64,000 nt of DNA from Sarocladium kiliense (GCA_030734395.1 JAUZTG010000041.1:868001-932000); one strand, 5' to 3'. Positions 22,127 to 35,011 are shown, counted from the stretch's first letter. The notes: generated by a model not told the origin, from the sequence alone. Numbers and translations are program-made.

Positions 22127-25100
22127 ATGGGCCCCGTCCAACGGACCGGCCCTACACACGTAGGCTTCGATGGTAGGTCTCTGGATCTTGGGTTTGTTGC
22201 TGAAGGAGTTACTAACGCCAGATTAGATACTTTCCCGGACGCTCTGATCACCAGCTTATTGAGCTTGCCCTCGCCTGATAGCCAGCGGGATGGAGGTCAT
22301 CCAGATGAGCGCAGCCTGAAGAGGCGCAAGATCGATAAAGACTCGCCAGGCATTTGCGTGTGTGAGGGTGATGTCTCTTTCACGCGCAGGAATGGGCGGG
22401 GAAGTCCCCTCTCCGAGCAGCGCGATGATATTCATCAGCAAGTACAGCTGTACTACTCGCAAAGCTCGAGAACGTGGCAAATATCTGGGAAAGCTGTCGG
22501 CAAGGGCATATACTCTCTTTCAGCTAAGAATGAAGATATGTCGCAGAACTGGCGCATTTTAGGCGAAACCGCTCGACTCAACGGACCTACAAAGCCGGGT
22601 GATATCTGGGCGCAAAGGTCTGTGCACATCAACAGAGACCAGAAAGCGACCACTATCGCCTTCCATGTCCAGATCTTCTGGGATCCAGTCTCCTCGCCAT
22701 CCGTACCATACGGGACGAAGTCGGCAAGGGAACTTTCCTCGCTCCTCCTGGACCATGTTTTCCCGGACCCATCTCCCGATCCAGCCCCGTCACAATGGTC
22801 GCCCATGGATTTCTACGATGCGGTTCACGTGCCGCCGAAAGAAGACCCTGTTTCTGAGTCTATCGAGGTCCCTCAACTAGATGCCTCATTATATCCGTTC
22901 CAGAAACGAGCCGTACAATGGGCTTTGCGCAGAGAAGGGGTTGAATGGTCCCATAATGCGCATAACATTGTTGCCGTTCCGTCGAGACCTTCACCCACAA
23001 CCTCGTCGTTCTTTCGCCGGGTGACAGATCTGCGTGGCCAAGAGTTTTTCGTGAGCGACGTACTGCGGTTGGCGACGCGAGACACGACACCTTTCTCCCA
23101 GGCCGAAGCTGCTGTCACAGGTGGAATCCTGGCTGAAGAGATGGGCTTGGGCAAGACCCTGGAGATCATCAGCCTTGTCCTCCTCCATCAAAGAAGCACC
23201 TCTCCCAGGACTATGGCAGGACAATATCCTGGACTGGCCCGGAGCGGGGCGACACTGATTGTCACCCCAGCTTCGCTCCGCCGACAGTGGCTTACCGAGC
23301 TCGCAAAACATGCCCCGTCCCTGCGTGTGCACGACTACAAGGGCTGTAAGAACATGAAGCAAGAGGATTACGACAATGCAGTTGAGGAGCTAAGCGCTTG
23401 TGACGTTGTCATCACGACTTATGCTGTCCTGACCGCCGAGATCCACTTCGCAATGGCGCCGCCAGAGCGCTCTCGAAGACAAGAGAGAAAGTATGAGCGG
23501 AAAGAATCGCCCCTCGTCAAGATTAGCTGGTGGAGACTGTGCCTGGACGAGGCTCAGATGATAGAGAATGGCTTCTCACAAGCGGCTCAAGTGGCTCGCG
23601 CAATTCCTCGCGCCAACGCCTGGGCCATCACTGGAACCCCCGTCAAGGATGGTGTTCAGGATCTCTTTGGCTTGTTGGTATTCCTTCGATACGAACCCTT
23701 CTGCAACCACCCTCAAGTCAGACAAGCGTTGATCTCTGGCAAGAAGAAGCCGTTCCAAACCCTCTTTAACTGTATTGCTTTGCGTCATACGAAAGCGCTC
23801 GTGAGAGATCAGCTGAAACTACCGCCCCAGAAGAGATACGTTATCAGTATCCCTTTCACTCCGGTAGAGGAACAGCTGTATCAGTCGCTCTACAGGGAGA
23901 TGGCCGAAGCATGTGGCCTCGACGAAGAGGGCGGCCCTCTTTCCGACGAATGGAGCCCAGAAAATCATGTCGAGGAAATGAGATCATGGTTGAACAGACT
24001 GAGACAGACAGCTCTTCACCCCGAAGTTGGCGCGCAGAATCGGCGTGCGCTAGGAAGCAACAGAACCAGGCCCTTGCGGACGGTCGACGAAGTTCTTGAT
24101 GCGATGCTGGATCAGAGCGATGCAACTATGAAGGCCGATGAAAGAGCCTACCTGGCAAGCAAGCTGACCCGAGGACAGTTGTTCGAGAACAGCCCTCGGG
24201 TACGGGAGGCATTGGCAATTTGGCTTGAGGTACGCGAGGAAGTCAGAGCCCTCGTTCTTGAGGCTAGAGAAGCCCTTCGTCAAGCTATCCAAGAGTCCAA
24301 CCTTACAGGTCGAAGATCTGCTAAATTACTCGACTCGGATGAGGATGCCTCCAGCGACGAGGAGGCAGATGATCCTGAGGCTCGCGGTCGGATCGGAGAA
24401 TGCCGACGCAGGCTCCGTTTCTCGCTTGAGATGCTGCATAAGGCCGTTTTCTTCTGTGCCAACGCGTACTTCCAGATTCGAGACAATGTAGATATGACAG
24501 ACCCTGAATCCGAGGAACACGCGAGGCTCAAAAGTCTTGAGGATGAGGGTTACGAGGAGGCGAAAGTGCTGCGCCGTGAGATCTTGAAACAAAGTCATCG
24601 AAGAGCCACACGCCTGATGACCGGCTTGTCCCGAAAGGCTGCTGAGCAAACGTTTGCAGAAATACCCGAATTAGCTGCAAGGTCTGAGAAAGGTATTGAG
24701 AGCAATCGCATCGTCGACGATCTGGAGGTGCTTTACGACAGATTAAATGAGCAAGCCAACGTTATCGACGAATGGAGGGAACACCTTATCCAATTGCTTC
24801 TGAAGCCGCTGTTGGATGAGGAGGATGAAGCCGAATTCACGGGCGAGGAACTTGCCGATTCTACCAAGCTCCAAGACGAGCTGATGGTATACGTGACAGC
24901 CTTGCGTGCTGCAATCGCTGACAGAGGAGATGCCATCAGTGGACAAAGCAATGAGCTCATCAAACATGAGACTCTGACATCAATGAAGCTCGCCAAGGAT
25001 GGGAATGGACCTGCCCCAGAAAAGCTACTCGAGCTTCTCGATATTCGGAACCGCATCAATCCTCGTACTCAAGGCTTCTCGATGCGAAGCGCCCTCAGTC

Positions 25101-26668
25101 AATTCCGCACTCTTACTGTTATGTATAACCGCGACGCAGGAGGTGCAACGCAACGAACCCTGGCGGAGTACAACATTGCAAGCATGCATCTTGAATCGAC
25201 ACAAGCACTTATAAAAAAGCAGAACAAAGCTGCGTTGGCCTTGGAATCGGAAATCGAGGACTTCAGAGCGGCCATGAATGCGCGTGTCGAGTTCTATCGT
25301 CAACTGCAAGCCGTCTCCGATAGCGTGCTACCTTATGATGGCCCTTCTGGAGAGATGATGGCGCTTGCAATGCAGAAGACGGAGGCTGACCTCTTGAAGA
25401 AGCTGGCCCAAGCCCGAGCAAAGCACAGATACTGTACGGTAATTCCGAGCACTCATGTTTCGATAAGCTGCTAACTCACGATTACTAGTGCTTAACCTGA
25501 AAGGAGCTGGTTCGAAGTCTTCCGAACCGAGGATGTGTGTCATCTGCCAGTCCTCCTTCACAACCGGTGTGCTCACAGTCTGCGGCCATCAATTCTGTAA
25601 AGAATGCATGATGATGTGGTTTAAGCACCGACACAACTGCCCGACTTGCAAGAAACAGTTGACATCGAACGATTTGCACGACATCACGATGCAGCCCCGA
25701 GAGTTGAAAGTACATAGTGAGGGCAGCAATGCTCGCTCCACGACTGATCAGTCTCCTGTTTATGCACAGAAGATGCGCGCTGGTGGACAGAGAAAGTCTG
25801 GCATATACTCGGAGTTCAATGCTGATAAGCTGGCGGAAATCAAGAACATTGATCTTGATGGACCATCTTTCACGACCAAAGTGGACATGCTCATCCAACA
25901 TTTGCTTTGGCTTAGGGAAACCGATCCTGGCGCCAAGACAATCATGTTCTCACAGTAAGCTCTTGAACACTCTACATGTGCAAACACTCACTAACGTACG
26001 CTGGTAGGTATAAAGACTTCCTGGTCGTACTAAGAACAGCACTAAGCCGCTACCGTATCGGTTTCTCGTCCATCGACGACACCAACGGCATCACAAAATT
26101 CACAACTGACCCATCCGTCGAGGTCTTCCTCCTCCACGCCCGCGCCCATTCGAGCGGTCTCAACCTCGTCAACGCAAACCACGTCTTCCTCTGCGAACCC
26201 CTCCTCAACACCGCCCTTGAACTACAAGCCATTGCCCGAGTCGACCGCATCGGCCAACAACACGAAACCACAGTCTGGCTGTACCTCATCTCCGGAACAG
26301 TCGAGGAATCCATCCACGAGCTTTCCGTCCAGAGAAGACTGCAGCATATGCGCCGGGACAACACCCTCACAGTCCAGAATGGGAAGGGGAAGGATAGATC
26401 GAAAGAGTCTACGCCGGAGTTACTAGACGCGAAGATTGAGGAGGCGAATACGTTAGAGATGGAGCACGCGTCGCTTTCGAAGCTGATGAGCAAAGATAGA
26501 GCGGCTGGGGAGATGGTTGATAAGGGTGATTTGTGGGAGTGCTTGTTTGGCCATGTCGCGAGGGGGAAGCAAACAGCGAAGCAGGATAATCGGCTGCAGG
26601 AGCAGGCAGTTATTGGGTATTTGGCTGCGGAGGCTGCAGAGGAGAGAAGGGCGGAGCAGCAGAGTTGA
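22127..26668 (+). CDS. IRC20: SNF2-family ATPase with embedded RING finger (IRC20/SHPRH type)
   Basis: Exons 22127-25433, 25489-25954 and 26008-26668 give about 1477 residues. Proteins of this type are chromatin/DNA translocases that are also E3 ubiquitin or SUMO-targeted ligases in recombination and damage tolerance. SNF2 motif I is GGILAEEMGLGKTLEIISLV (about residue 332). Motif II is DEAQ (about 473), as in SHPRH rather than the usual DEAH/DEGH. Motif III is AWAITGTPVKDG (about 500). A very long acidic and helical insertion of about 600 residues separates the ATPase lobes. The C3HC4 RING (CVICQSSF, then VCGHQFCKECMMMW and NCPTC, about residues 1117-1158) sits just before lobe 2. Lobe 2 has HSSGLNLVNANHVFLCEPLL and QAIARVDRIGQ. 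The extreme N-terminus is less certain: a GTAGGT inside codon 16 could be a donor, but no acceptor keeps phase. Confidence 0.92.
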
Positions 26669-27058
26669 AAGTGCCCCGAGGTTCGCATAGAGGTGTTGTG
26701 ACATCAGGCACAACATATGTTCAGAGGCTGTTCACGTGAGATGAATGGGTTGCTTTGGACTTTCACATGTTGTACATTATTTTAGGCGCAGGCTAGAAGC
26801 ATCTTAACCCATCCTGATGCTACCATAAGCCAGCCTTGTTATGGAGACCCGTTTCAGACTCCGATGTATTCCTTTTCTGTATCCACGGTTTTCTTTCCAC
26901 ACATTCCCTGGCCCCTAGGCCTTCATCTCCACGTACTCCCATAGAGCTACGCACTTCCCAGGAGGAACATTTTCAGTTCCCCCGAGAATGCGAAAGTTAC
27001 CACGAGACCCCCTGCCAACATTTGCGAAATCCCCATCCGTCATTCGTAGCAAGTGGAT
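26669..27058. other. Convergent 3' region, SNF2-RING gene / IRC22
   Basis: About 390 bases with the 3' ends of two convergent genes. No coding potential was seen. Confidence 0.6.
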
Positions 27059-28036
27059 TTAGGCAACGACCTTCTTCTTCGTGCTAGCGCTAGACTTGAC
27101 ACGCTTGGCGCTCGGGCGGTAAAGGTGGTGCTCAGGGATCCAGCTCTGGTCGATGGTAGCGACACCGGAGGAGGCACCGATGGAAGGAGAGACGGCCTCG
27201 TTTCCGGAGAGAGCGGCGTCGGCTTCATCGGCGGCGAGGGACTTGCGGGAGGACTTGGCGCGGGGGGTCTTGGGGCGCTTGGCCTGGGGGAAGAGGGCCT
27301 CGATCCAGGTCTTGTAGACGAAGTAGAGAATACCGGCGAAGGCCGCGGAGAGGAAGAGGTAGAGGAAGATGCTGTGGGGTGTGAGTGTTAGTTTCTGCGT
27401 GTTCAGAGTGGAGGAGGGGTTTGGGAGGATGCTTACATCTGAGGGTCGAGGAAGCTAGTCGGGGGCTCAACAATAGCGGTAGTGCCGTTGTGAACCTGCA
27501 AAGAGAAGATGGTGCCCTGCGAGTTGGTGACGACAGCGATCAGGTTCAACTGAACATCCTGCGGCTGCATATCCAGCGAGAACGAGTACGGGATCTCCTT
27601 GGTCTCTCCCGCAGGAACCTCCAGGTTATACTGTGTAGTAGAGAGGTTGCGCAGAATGCCCTGGTACGCAGGCGCATCGGCGGGAAGCACCTTGGTAGAG
27701 TGCAGAGCACCAGTGAGGAACGCGAGAGTGACGGGGGCGGACTCGCGGTTGGCGAGGGTGACGAGTGCCTTGGTTGGGTGGCCGTTGACGAGCTTCACGC
27801 CGAAGATATCGGAGTCGGGGAAGGAGGCGGAGAGGTCGGCGTTGAGGTGGGCGGCATCAACGGGGGTGGTGCCGGTGTCCTGAGGAAGGGAGATGTTAGC
27901 ATGACAGGGCCAATTGATATCGTGGGATGCCGATTGAGCATAATATGGAAGCAAGAGGGACCAAACAACGAACCTGTGCGACAGCTCCGAGAAGCTGAGT
28001 CGCCAACGCGACAAGCATAGAAGCCTTGAAAAGCAT
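27059..28036 (-). CDS. IRC22: IRC22, fungal TRAP-alpha-like ER membrane protein
   Basis: Irc22 is the fungal counterpart of translocon-associated protein alpha (SSR1), an ER membrane protein beside Sec61. Exons 28036-27974, 27879-27437 and 27371-27059 give 272 residues. Exon 1 is essentially the signal peptide (MLFKASMLVALATQLLGAVA). A lumenal beta-sandwich-like domain follows, with VKLVNGHPTKALVTLANRES and a VPAGETKEIPYSFSLDMQPQ motif. One membrane segment (FLYLFLSAAFAGILYFVY) and a Lys/Ser-rich cytosolic tail complete it. The tail ends KKKVVA, which may act as an ER signal. Two N-x-S/T sites (NLS, NGT) lie on the lumenal side. Length and order match the family. Confidence 0.93.
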
Positions 28037-28583
28037 CTTTTCCGACGGAGGAGATGGGGGAAAACAAGAAGAGAACCTAGAGAAAGAAGACAAGAGAGAA
28101 AACCCAGACAAGGAGGGGTGGAAAAAAGCAATTGCCTGGTGGGATGAGGTTTATGGTCGGAGGAGGGAGGGAGGTTTGGGGACGGAACGGCGTGGGAATT
28201 GTGATGTGGCCAGAAGAGATCGTGTGGAGTTTCGGGGGGGGATGTGTGGCTGGGGAGGGGAAAGAAGGGGTTCAAGCTGGTCGCCTGTGCTGTGGGAGCT
28301 AGTGGTTCCCCCCGCCACACGCCACATGGGAAACGCCACACCACTGGTCAAGCCTCATCTTCAGGGCTGGTCGAACGGTGAAGATTGACAATTGAGCTGA
28401 TCTGGGATCATATGCGAAGGATCAATTGACTGCAGTCTTGACATGACATATTCTTTTACTTCTTACTCTAGCTGCATTGCTTTGGCTTCCCAGGCTAAAT
28501 ATACACAGCAGCTGTGAAAGCCATTCCACACCGTTGCATCCCAGAACGCCTTCCAAGTAACACCAGAGCCCAATGGCCTCAAC
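28037..28583. other. Intergenic region, IRC22 promoter / MED5 3' end
   Basis: About 550 bases upstream of IRC22 and downstream of MED5. GCCACAC/GCCACAT occurs three times at 28313-28342. No coding frame is supported. Confidence 0.5.
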
Positions 28584-31500
28584 TCACATCCCCCAATTAT
28601 CAAACATCTCCAAGTCCCCAGCACTCATCTCCCCCACTCCCATATCCGCATCGTCCAGTCCTCCAAACAAATCAGATCCATCTCCTGTCACATCCATCCC
28701 TCCATTCGACGGTCCCCCGAGATTCAGATCCGCACCGCCCAGTCCCATCCCCAATCCCATCCCGTCAACACCCATTGCGTCGCCAGCCATGCCTGCTCCA
28801 GCAGCGGCAGCGGCAGCAGCCATCGCTGCTTCGCCGTCCAGATCAATGGGTATATCTGCTCCTGGCAGGACAGCTTGTGGAGGCACCACCATCTGCGCTT
28901 CCACTCGCCTGTGGAGCCGGACGATCATCTCGGCCATGTTCGCATCCTCCTTTTGAATCTTCTTACAATCCTCTGCCTCCATCTTTAGCACCTCACGTAA
29001 GGTCAACAGCCTTTGCACTCCTGATGCGACGTTTCCATTGGCTTCCAGGGTGGCCGCTTGGGTTGTTACATCTGGAGCGCACACCAGCGCAGTTGCCACA
29101 TCGTACACAATGTTCGCGCTTCCGTTCTCAGACATTTGTTGTACACACTCCAAAATCAGGTATAGCACCCGTTTGGCTCCAAGCATCCGCACACCGGCCA
29201 TGATCTGCCTGTGTGAGTATGCTGTCGGCATCATATTCGTCGCAGGGTTCATGCTCCATGATACAAGCGCTCGCACTGCCTGCTTGATCGTACTCGCAAG
29301 GCCGCTCCCTTGCGCCGCGCACCACTGCTCCAGCTCGTTATGCTCGGCTCCACTGGTTCTTCGGGACAGACGAAGGCTATCCGTCAGCGCGCGCAGAAGC
29401 GGCTCGATATCTTGATTACTGGGGTCGCGCTTCTGGCAAGTTCGGAGAGCATGCTCGAGCGGCTTCGCGACAAGATTCTTGACGGATGACAGCATTGTGC
29501 TGGCTTCGCCAGAGATAGACTTGGGCAAGAGGATGAGTTGCAGCACCTTGAGAACCGACTTTTGCTCTTTTGAGTCAACCCAGAGATACTCCGACAAAAA
29601 CAATATCGCAGGTACCAAGGAAGGCAGAAGGAAAGTGTCCACCAGATCTGCCAGATAGTATTAGCAAACCGCTTCTCTCAAATTTAGCCGGCATGGACAG
29701 GAAGCCTTACACTCAATGCCGCTCTTGAGGCTTTCGTCAGACAGGTGACCGTGCGTGTAAGCAGCGACAGTGTTGTAGAATAACGTTGCGATCAACAGAT
29801 AAAAGTCCTTAGGAGGGCATGAGGACATCAACTCATCGCCCAGGCCACCCGTGTCGCTGTCGAAGAGCCCCTGAATCCACCCGTTGAGGTGCTCTTTCTC
29901 CTTTTCTGTGAGTTCTTGCACTTCGCGCGCTACATGAGCACGGGCGAGGATAGTGGCAACCGCACCATCAGGCAGCTGGCTGCCGACATCTGTGGGAACC
30001 AGCTGATAACGGTAGGCAAAAGCCAGCACCAGAAGCAGAACTGCGCCGTATTCTTCGTACACGGGCTGGTATTCACCTTGGTCCTCTTCGTACCGCCAAT
30101 TGTCCAGCAAGATGCAGAGTGGTTCCAGAACAGTTGGTAGTTTCTCGAAAAGCAAGAGGACGTCCAATGCCTGTGGCTTCTGCGCCAGCTGACTGCAGAC
30201 AAGTTTGAGAGTCATGGTCTCCTTGCCATTGCAAAGCTGGCGGATGACCTCGACAATAGCCTGGCACACAGCACCAACATTACCGTCCATCTTGTCGATC
30301 TCTCCCACCAGACTCCGAATCCTCTCCGGATCCGCAAGACAATCCCCAACAAGTTTCTCTTTTGAGTACTTTTCTCGCGCATCGTTGGACATGAAGTCCT
30401 CCCCAAGAATCTGCTCCAGGTGATCTCGTGACACAAGCCCATGAAGCACGCAAGACGCACAGAACTCCTCCCTAATGCTTTCGGTGTAAGGGTTGCTGTT
30501 TCGAGACTGGTCAAACATGGCGGATGCAGTGGGGAAGAGGCTCTGATCGACCTGATCCAATGTCTTTTTGACGACCTCTTCGGTGCTGTTTCCGGAGAAC
30601 TGTGGTGGGAGTAATTGTGATAAGAGGAGGGGAACCTTGTTGATGAGGAAAGATTTGAGAAGATGAGCCTCCTTTTGGATCTCATTTCGAAAGACGGATG
30701 TCGCCAGCAAATCAAAGGACGCCAGAATCAAATCGCTCGCCGCGGTCATGTTGTCTCCCTGGAAAGCATGTTAATTTTCGCTTGATTGTGGTACCAATGG
30801 ACGACAGGCTTACATGGTAACGAATATTGAGGTAAGAAAAGAAAGCATGGTCATCCAAAGTTGGTCGTGCGATGAGCTATTGCCAGTCAGAAAAGATGTC
30901 GATCATCTGCTGAACCATGAGAAATACATACCGCAGCGTGGAGATAGACATACAGTCCAGCACGTGTGTTAGAGATAGGGATATCCGGGACAAAGAAGTT
31001 CTCCAGACCAACAGTAGAGTCAAGCAGCGACTCCATCGCAGCATTTGCAGCTTCCTGTTTCTTGCTGACGGGATCAAGCTTGGCCAGTGTCTCGGAGCGA
31101 AAGATCTCCAGCCTCTCGGTAACAGAAGGGATGAGCTGCAGCGTGGGTATGAATTTGCCGAGGCTGTCCGAAAACTCTTTCCGCACATCTATAAGACGTA
31201 GGCGTTAGCAATTTGCCCGATGTTCTCAGATGTACAGATACCTGGTTCAGGAAAAAAAAGGCTGACCTTTAGCAAAGGGCTTGGTGATGGTGCGGATCAG
31301 CGGTTGGCTCTCGCATAGCCGAAGCAGCAGCGCAACAAATGCAGCGCGCGCAGACTCCATGCCATCCCGACGAACAGCCTCGCGAACATGTGGCAGCTGC
31401 TCGAGTGCGCCAGCCCCAAAGGCCGTGGAGACGGCAGTGAACAGGCCCATCCATTTGGACACTATCCTCACGATCTCGAGTACAGTCCTTGAATCCTGTT

Positions 31501-31954
31501 CGGTCCTGTTCTCCACAATGACTCCTATCAAGCGGTAGAACATGTACTCCTCGACCCAGTACGAATTGGACCAGCATTGGGTTTCCTTCTCCTTCTGCGC
31601 TTGTTCGGCATTGGCGTCGCCAGAGAGTGGTTGCGCCGATCTAACATGATCCTGCGAAGACGAGTACTTGTACAACGCCTTAAGTATTGACGGCGTATCG
31701 ATGTATCCTAGGTTTGCCAGCGTTTGGAGGTATAGCGGGACGGAGGGATCGAGGCTGATGTGGTTTGTGGGCGTCGGACGTAGGAAGATGTCGGCGATGG
31801 CGGCGGGTGGTAGCGGGTAGTCTTTTTGGACAACTTCGACAACGCGCTGGAACTGTTCGGACTCGACACGTTTGGCTATGCAGCCGGCGAAGAACTTGTT
31901 CCAGAAGGCGAGGTCGGTGCGCAGGGCGGCGCGGGCAGCATTGCGGCCGTCCAT
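28584..31954 (-). CDS. MED5: Mediator complex subunit 5 (MED5/NUT1)
   Basis: Med5/Nut1 is a fungal tail-module subunit of Mediator, which bridges activators and RNA polymerase II. Five exons (31954-31267, 31188-30932, 30876-30814, 30758-29711, 29647-28584) join in phase to 1039 residues. The N-terminal part (ALRTDLAFWNKFFAGCIAKR) and the central helical-repeat region (VLHGLVSRDHLEQILGEDFM, QALDVLLLFEKLPTVLEPLC, LLVLAFAYRYQLVPTDVG) match fungal Med5. The C-terminus is a disordered Gly/Met/Ala/Asp tail (including a run of nine alanines, then GMGLGMGLGGADLNLGG) ending DNWGM. One exon is only 63 bp (21 codons). The first-intron donor is GTCAGC, a weaker match than usual. A longer upstream frame (to 32338) lacks family similarity; the ATG at 31954 fits the conserved start. 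Confidence 0.93.
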
Positions 31955-32540
31955 GGGTTGCGAGGGGCCGGCGCAAGGCCGAGGACGATGACCATACGAG
32001 GCTGGATGGGGATGATGATGCGGAGGGATGGGGCGTCGTTTGGTTGTCGCTCGGAAGGTGAGGTCAGTGGATGTCGAGGGGGGGCGAGCAGACCCGGGCT
32101 TGGTTGAGGAGGAGAAGTTGACGACGTTGACGAAGAATACAGGTCGATGCAGCTGGACGGATGCTGGACGAGCTGGAGACAAGGGCTGGCTGGAGCTCTT
32201 TGTCGCGATGGCGGACGCAACTGACGGGCTAGGCTGCGCAGTGGGGGTCACACGTGTAGAGAGGGTGGGTGGGGGTCGCCATGCATCCCGCCAACCCCAG
32301 TCACGACAGCCTCTCACCGTCACCATCGACATCGACACTGCATCATGCCTAAGGTATCACGCCGACGGAGGATGTTCCAGCATGCATCACTGATAGAGAT
32401 CTGTCTGTCACACAAACAACAAATCACCACTATAGATCGTCTATACGCTAGAACGCCGAGCATCGATCCCCAGAATTAAAACCTTACAAAGTATCCGCTC
32501 GCATATCCAATGCACACAATGACTTTCAGAAGAAACCACA
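31955..32540. other. Intergenic region, MED5 promoter / FAD oxidoreductase 3' end
   Basis: About 590 bases. The MED5 frame stays open backwards for some 380 bases, but with Pro/Ser-rich, non-conserved sequence, so it is treated as leader and promoter. Confidence 0.5.
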
Positions 32541-33707
32541 CTACTTCTCAAAGACCTCTGTCACCATCCTCTTCCCAGCCGCCAACTCACCCGCATAGTT
32601 TGTCCCCAAATACCTCCCCTTGATCCACCAAATCGCCAGACTCGGAATCCTCCAAGTACCAAAGTGCCCAGCTCCCTTACTCCTACCCAAAGTAAACACC
32701 TCGACGTTCTTAATCTCTGAGCCGTCCTTCTTGTAGGGCTCGGAAGGCAGCTCGCCGTTGTGGGAGAAGTATCGCGGGAGGTGCTTGATCAGCCAGATTG
32801 TTTGATCGTTTGCGAACATGACTTTAGAGGGCTCGAGGGCCCCGGCGTCACCGACGACGAAGATGTTGGGGTACTTGAGCGCGCGGAGGTAGCCGTCTTG
32901 GAGGACATTGCCGGACTCGTTGAGCATGGAGGGAGGCAGGAAGGATGTGTTGGGAACCATGCCCGTTGCAGGGAGGACGGCCCCGACGGTCAAAGTCTTG
33001 ACTGAGCCGTCCTTTTTTGTGAGTTCAAGCTTTGTCTCACCATTGGCCAGTCTTGTTGTCTTGGTGACTTGCGTGCTGGGAATCATCTTGACGTTGAGAC
33101 GTTCCAGCTCAAGGACTGCCTGCTTGCGGACCTTCTCGAGGTTAATGGGGGCTAGAGGCAGCTCTCCATTGTGGATGAGGTGGACGTCTTTCTTCCCCTC
33201 GCGCGAGTATTCGAATCCCAGCTCGCCGGCTGTTTCCAACCCAGTCACGCCACCGCCAATGACAGCAATAGACGAAGCAGCCTCGATCTCCTTCTGCGCC
33301 TTGTGCAACGCCTTCTTCGTCTCCTCCGAGGTTCCCACAATCTTCCACGGGAACTCGTCCTTGGTCCGTGATCCTGACGCAATGATCAATGTGTGATACT
33401 CTACTTCCCGACCACCGGCCGCGACGGTTTTCCGGTCTGGATTAACTTTCGAGGCAGCCTCTTGGATAAACTCGAACTTTTCAGCTGGGTAGTCTTTGAA
33501 GATGGGAGCGAGCGGGTACGCGATCTTGTTGTCGGAAAACTGCCCTGGGACGACGGCTCGAGGCATGCCGATGGGCCAGAAGAAGTCAGAGTTCGGGGAG
33601 ATGACGGTGAGCTTGTAGTCGGAGGATGGCAGGACGACGTTGCGCATGGTTTGTCGAATGAGTGGCATACCGGCAACGCCAGTGCCAATGACCACGATGT
33701 TCTTCAT
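32541..33707 (-). CDS. FAD-dependent oxidoreductase, AIFM2/FSP1 and NDH-2-like
   Basis: A single exon of 388 residues. The N-terminal Rossmann fold MKNIVVIGTGVAGMPLIRQT binds FAD (G8-x-G10-x2-G13). The second dinucleotide fold IAVIGGGVTGLETAGELGFE (about residues 153-172) should bind NAD(P)H. The motif ATGMVPNTSFLPPS and the FAD-closing PNIFVVGDAGALEPSK (GD motif) complete the two-domain disulfide-reductase-like core. The family includes fungal AIF-like proteins, plant/animal FSP1 (CoQ reductase) and type II NADH dehydrogenases. There is no N-terminal transit peptide, so a cytosolic or membrane-surface role is likely. The physiological acceptor (quinone or other) is not readable. The last residues (AAGKRMVTEVFEK) fit the family's amphipathic C-terminus. 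Confidence 0.9.
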   Translation of the reverse strand: MKNIVVIGTGVAGMPLIRQTMRNVVLPSSDYKLTVISPNSDFFWPIGMPRAVVPGQFSDNKIAYPLAPIFKDYPAEKFEFIQEAASKVNPDRKTVAAGGREVEYHTLIIASGSRTKDEFPWKIVGTSEETKKALHKAQKEIEAASSIAVIGGGVTGLETAGELGFEYSREGKKDVHLIHNGELPLAPINLEKVRKQAVLELERLNVKMIPSTQVTKTTRLANGETKLELTKKDGSVKTLTVGAVLPATGMVPNTSFLPPSMLNESGNVLQDGYLRALKYPNIFVVGDAGALEPSKVMFANDQTIWLIKHLPRYFSHNGELPSEPYKKDGSEIKNVEVFTLGRSKGAGHFGTWRIPSLAIWWIKGRYLGTNYAGELAAGKRMVTEVFEK

Positions 33708-34575
33708 GGCTGGCTGTGGGGACTGAGGAGCAGATAGAATGTTGTACGGTATTATTTGGTTCCGGTGTATTTCGAATAGATGAATGGAGCAATGTCGATG
33801 CAAGTGCGAGTCTAGGGAGGTTTAGTGTAGTCTTTATGTGTCAATGCTCCGGGTTTAAGTGTCGAACTCTCGACGAGCCAGCCTAGTTATATACAATTCC
33901 CACCTCATCTCCAATCTATACGCCACAAACATCACCCGCTTAATCATGACAAAGCTTAATCACGCCCAGCACCGCGTCCGCTCAATCGAAAGGACCAGAA
34001 AGTTTCAAACTTCCGATTAGTGTGCGTGCAGACGAAAAGCAGCACAACTTACACCGGGATAGTATGTCGCGTGGCTTGCACGGCGGCGCGCGGGGGCGTT
34101 GGGCGTGCCGCCCGGTAGATTGCCAAGTCCCCGAACCGAGCGGTTAGTCTGAGATTAACAGGTTAGCTAAGCTTTGGTGCATCCGGCAACTGGGCCGTGC
34201 TTTCTTAGGCGTAAAAGGAGATTGAGGCTCGTTCGTTGGTGGCTTCTAGTGTGAGTAATGGCGCTGCGGAGTTGTGCGGACTTTGGGTGGAATGGGTGAA
34301 CGACTCGCGCCCATGAGGAGCGAGACGATGGTACATTGCTGTTAATCATATTTCTTTAAAAACATTCGAGATACGGCATATTTCGCCGCTTAAGCTGTCT
34401 GTCTATTCTTGCACCAGTGATATCCCCGCGGAAGAGTTGTATGCTCTGCATAGTAACATGTAAGCTAGGTTACCTACAAAAGAGCTCACCGGAGTCCAAT
34501 CACAACTACCAGGAAACGGTGCCAAAGCTATGTTCGCTACGACAGCCCACGATATCTCGAAAAAAGGACAGAAGA

Positions 34576-34611
<36 letters not shown>

Positions 34612-35011
34612 TATTGGAGCTGAACAAGACGGCATCTGCCGAACCGTTTCGCTGGGCAGGTACCCGCGCGGCTACTTTGGGGGGGAATCCACTGTGTGTC
34701 AACAGTTGGTGGCATCCCCAAATTGGGCGGCGTCGCAAGTCCGCAACGTATAGCACACCATCGGCGGGTCTCCTATTGCAAACCCTGTGAGGCACATAGT
34801 AATCCATTTCAGGGCATAACCTGATTCTTCCGGTATTGTATTATCGGATGGAGAATAGCGCCAATGACTACAAGTACAGCGGTTGGTAGAAGTAGAGGTA
34901 AGACTGCAGTAGATTACTCGGTATTGGTTGTAGCTTGGAAGAGCATCTACACGGCTTGTCAAGAAACAGACTCCAATAGAAGAGCGCCTTCTGAGACTCC
35001 TACTACAGAAT
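33708..35011. other. Intergenic region with a 32-base poly(A) tract
   Basis: About 1.3 kb between two minus-strand genes. Apart from the A32 run at 34577-34608 I see no feature. It separates the housekeeping block from the accessory clusters. Confidence 0.5.
34577..34608. repeat. Poly(A) homopolymer, 32 bases
   Basis: An uninterrupted run of 32 A on the plus strand, preceded by AAAAAAGGACAGAAGAC. It may be a slippage-prone microsatellite or the tail of a retroposed transcript; I found no obvious target-site duplication or source gene beside it. Confidence 0.9.

Noticed and set aside
22171..22222. An intron near the start of the SNF2-RING gene (GTAGGT donor)
   Set aside because: The plausible acceptor gives a stop codon, and the phase-keeping alternative leaves an intron too short to be likely.
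31955..32338. N-terminal extension of MED5
   Set aside because: The frame is open, but the sequence is Pro/Ser-rich and unlike Med5; the ATG at 31954 fits the conserved start.
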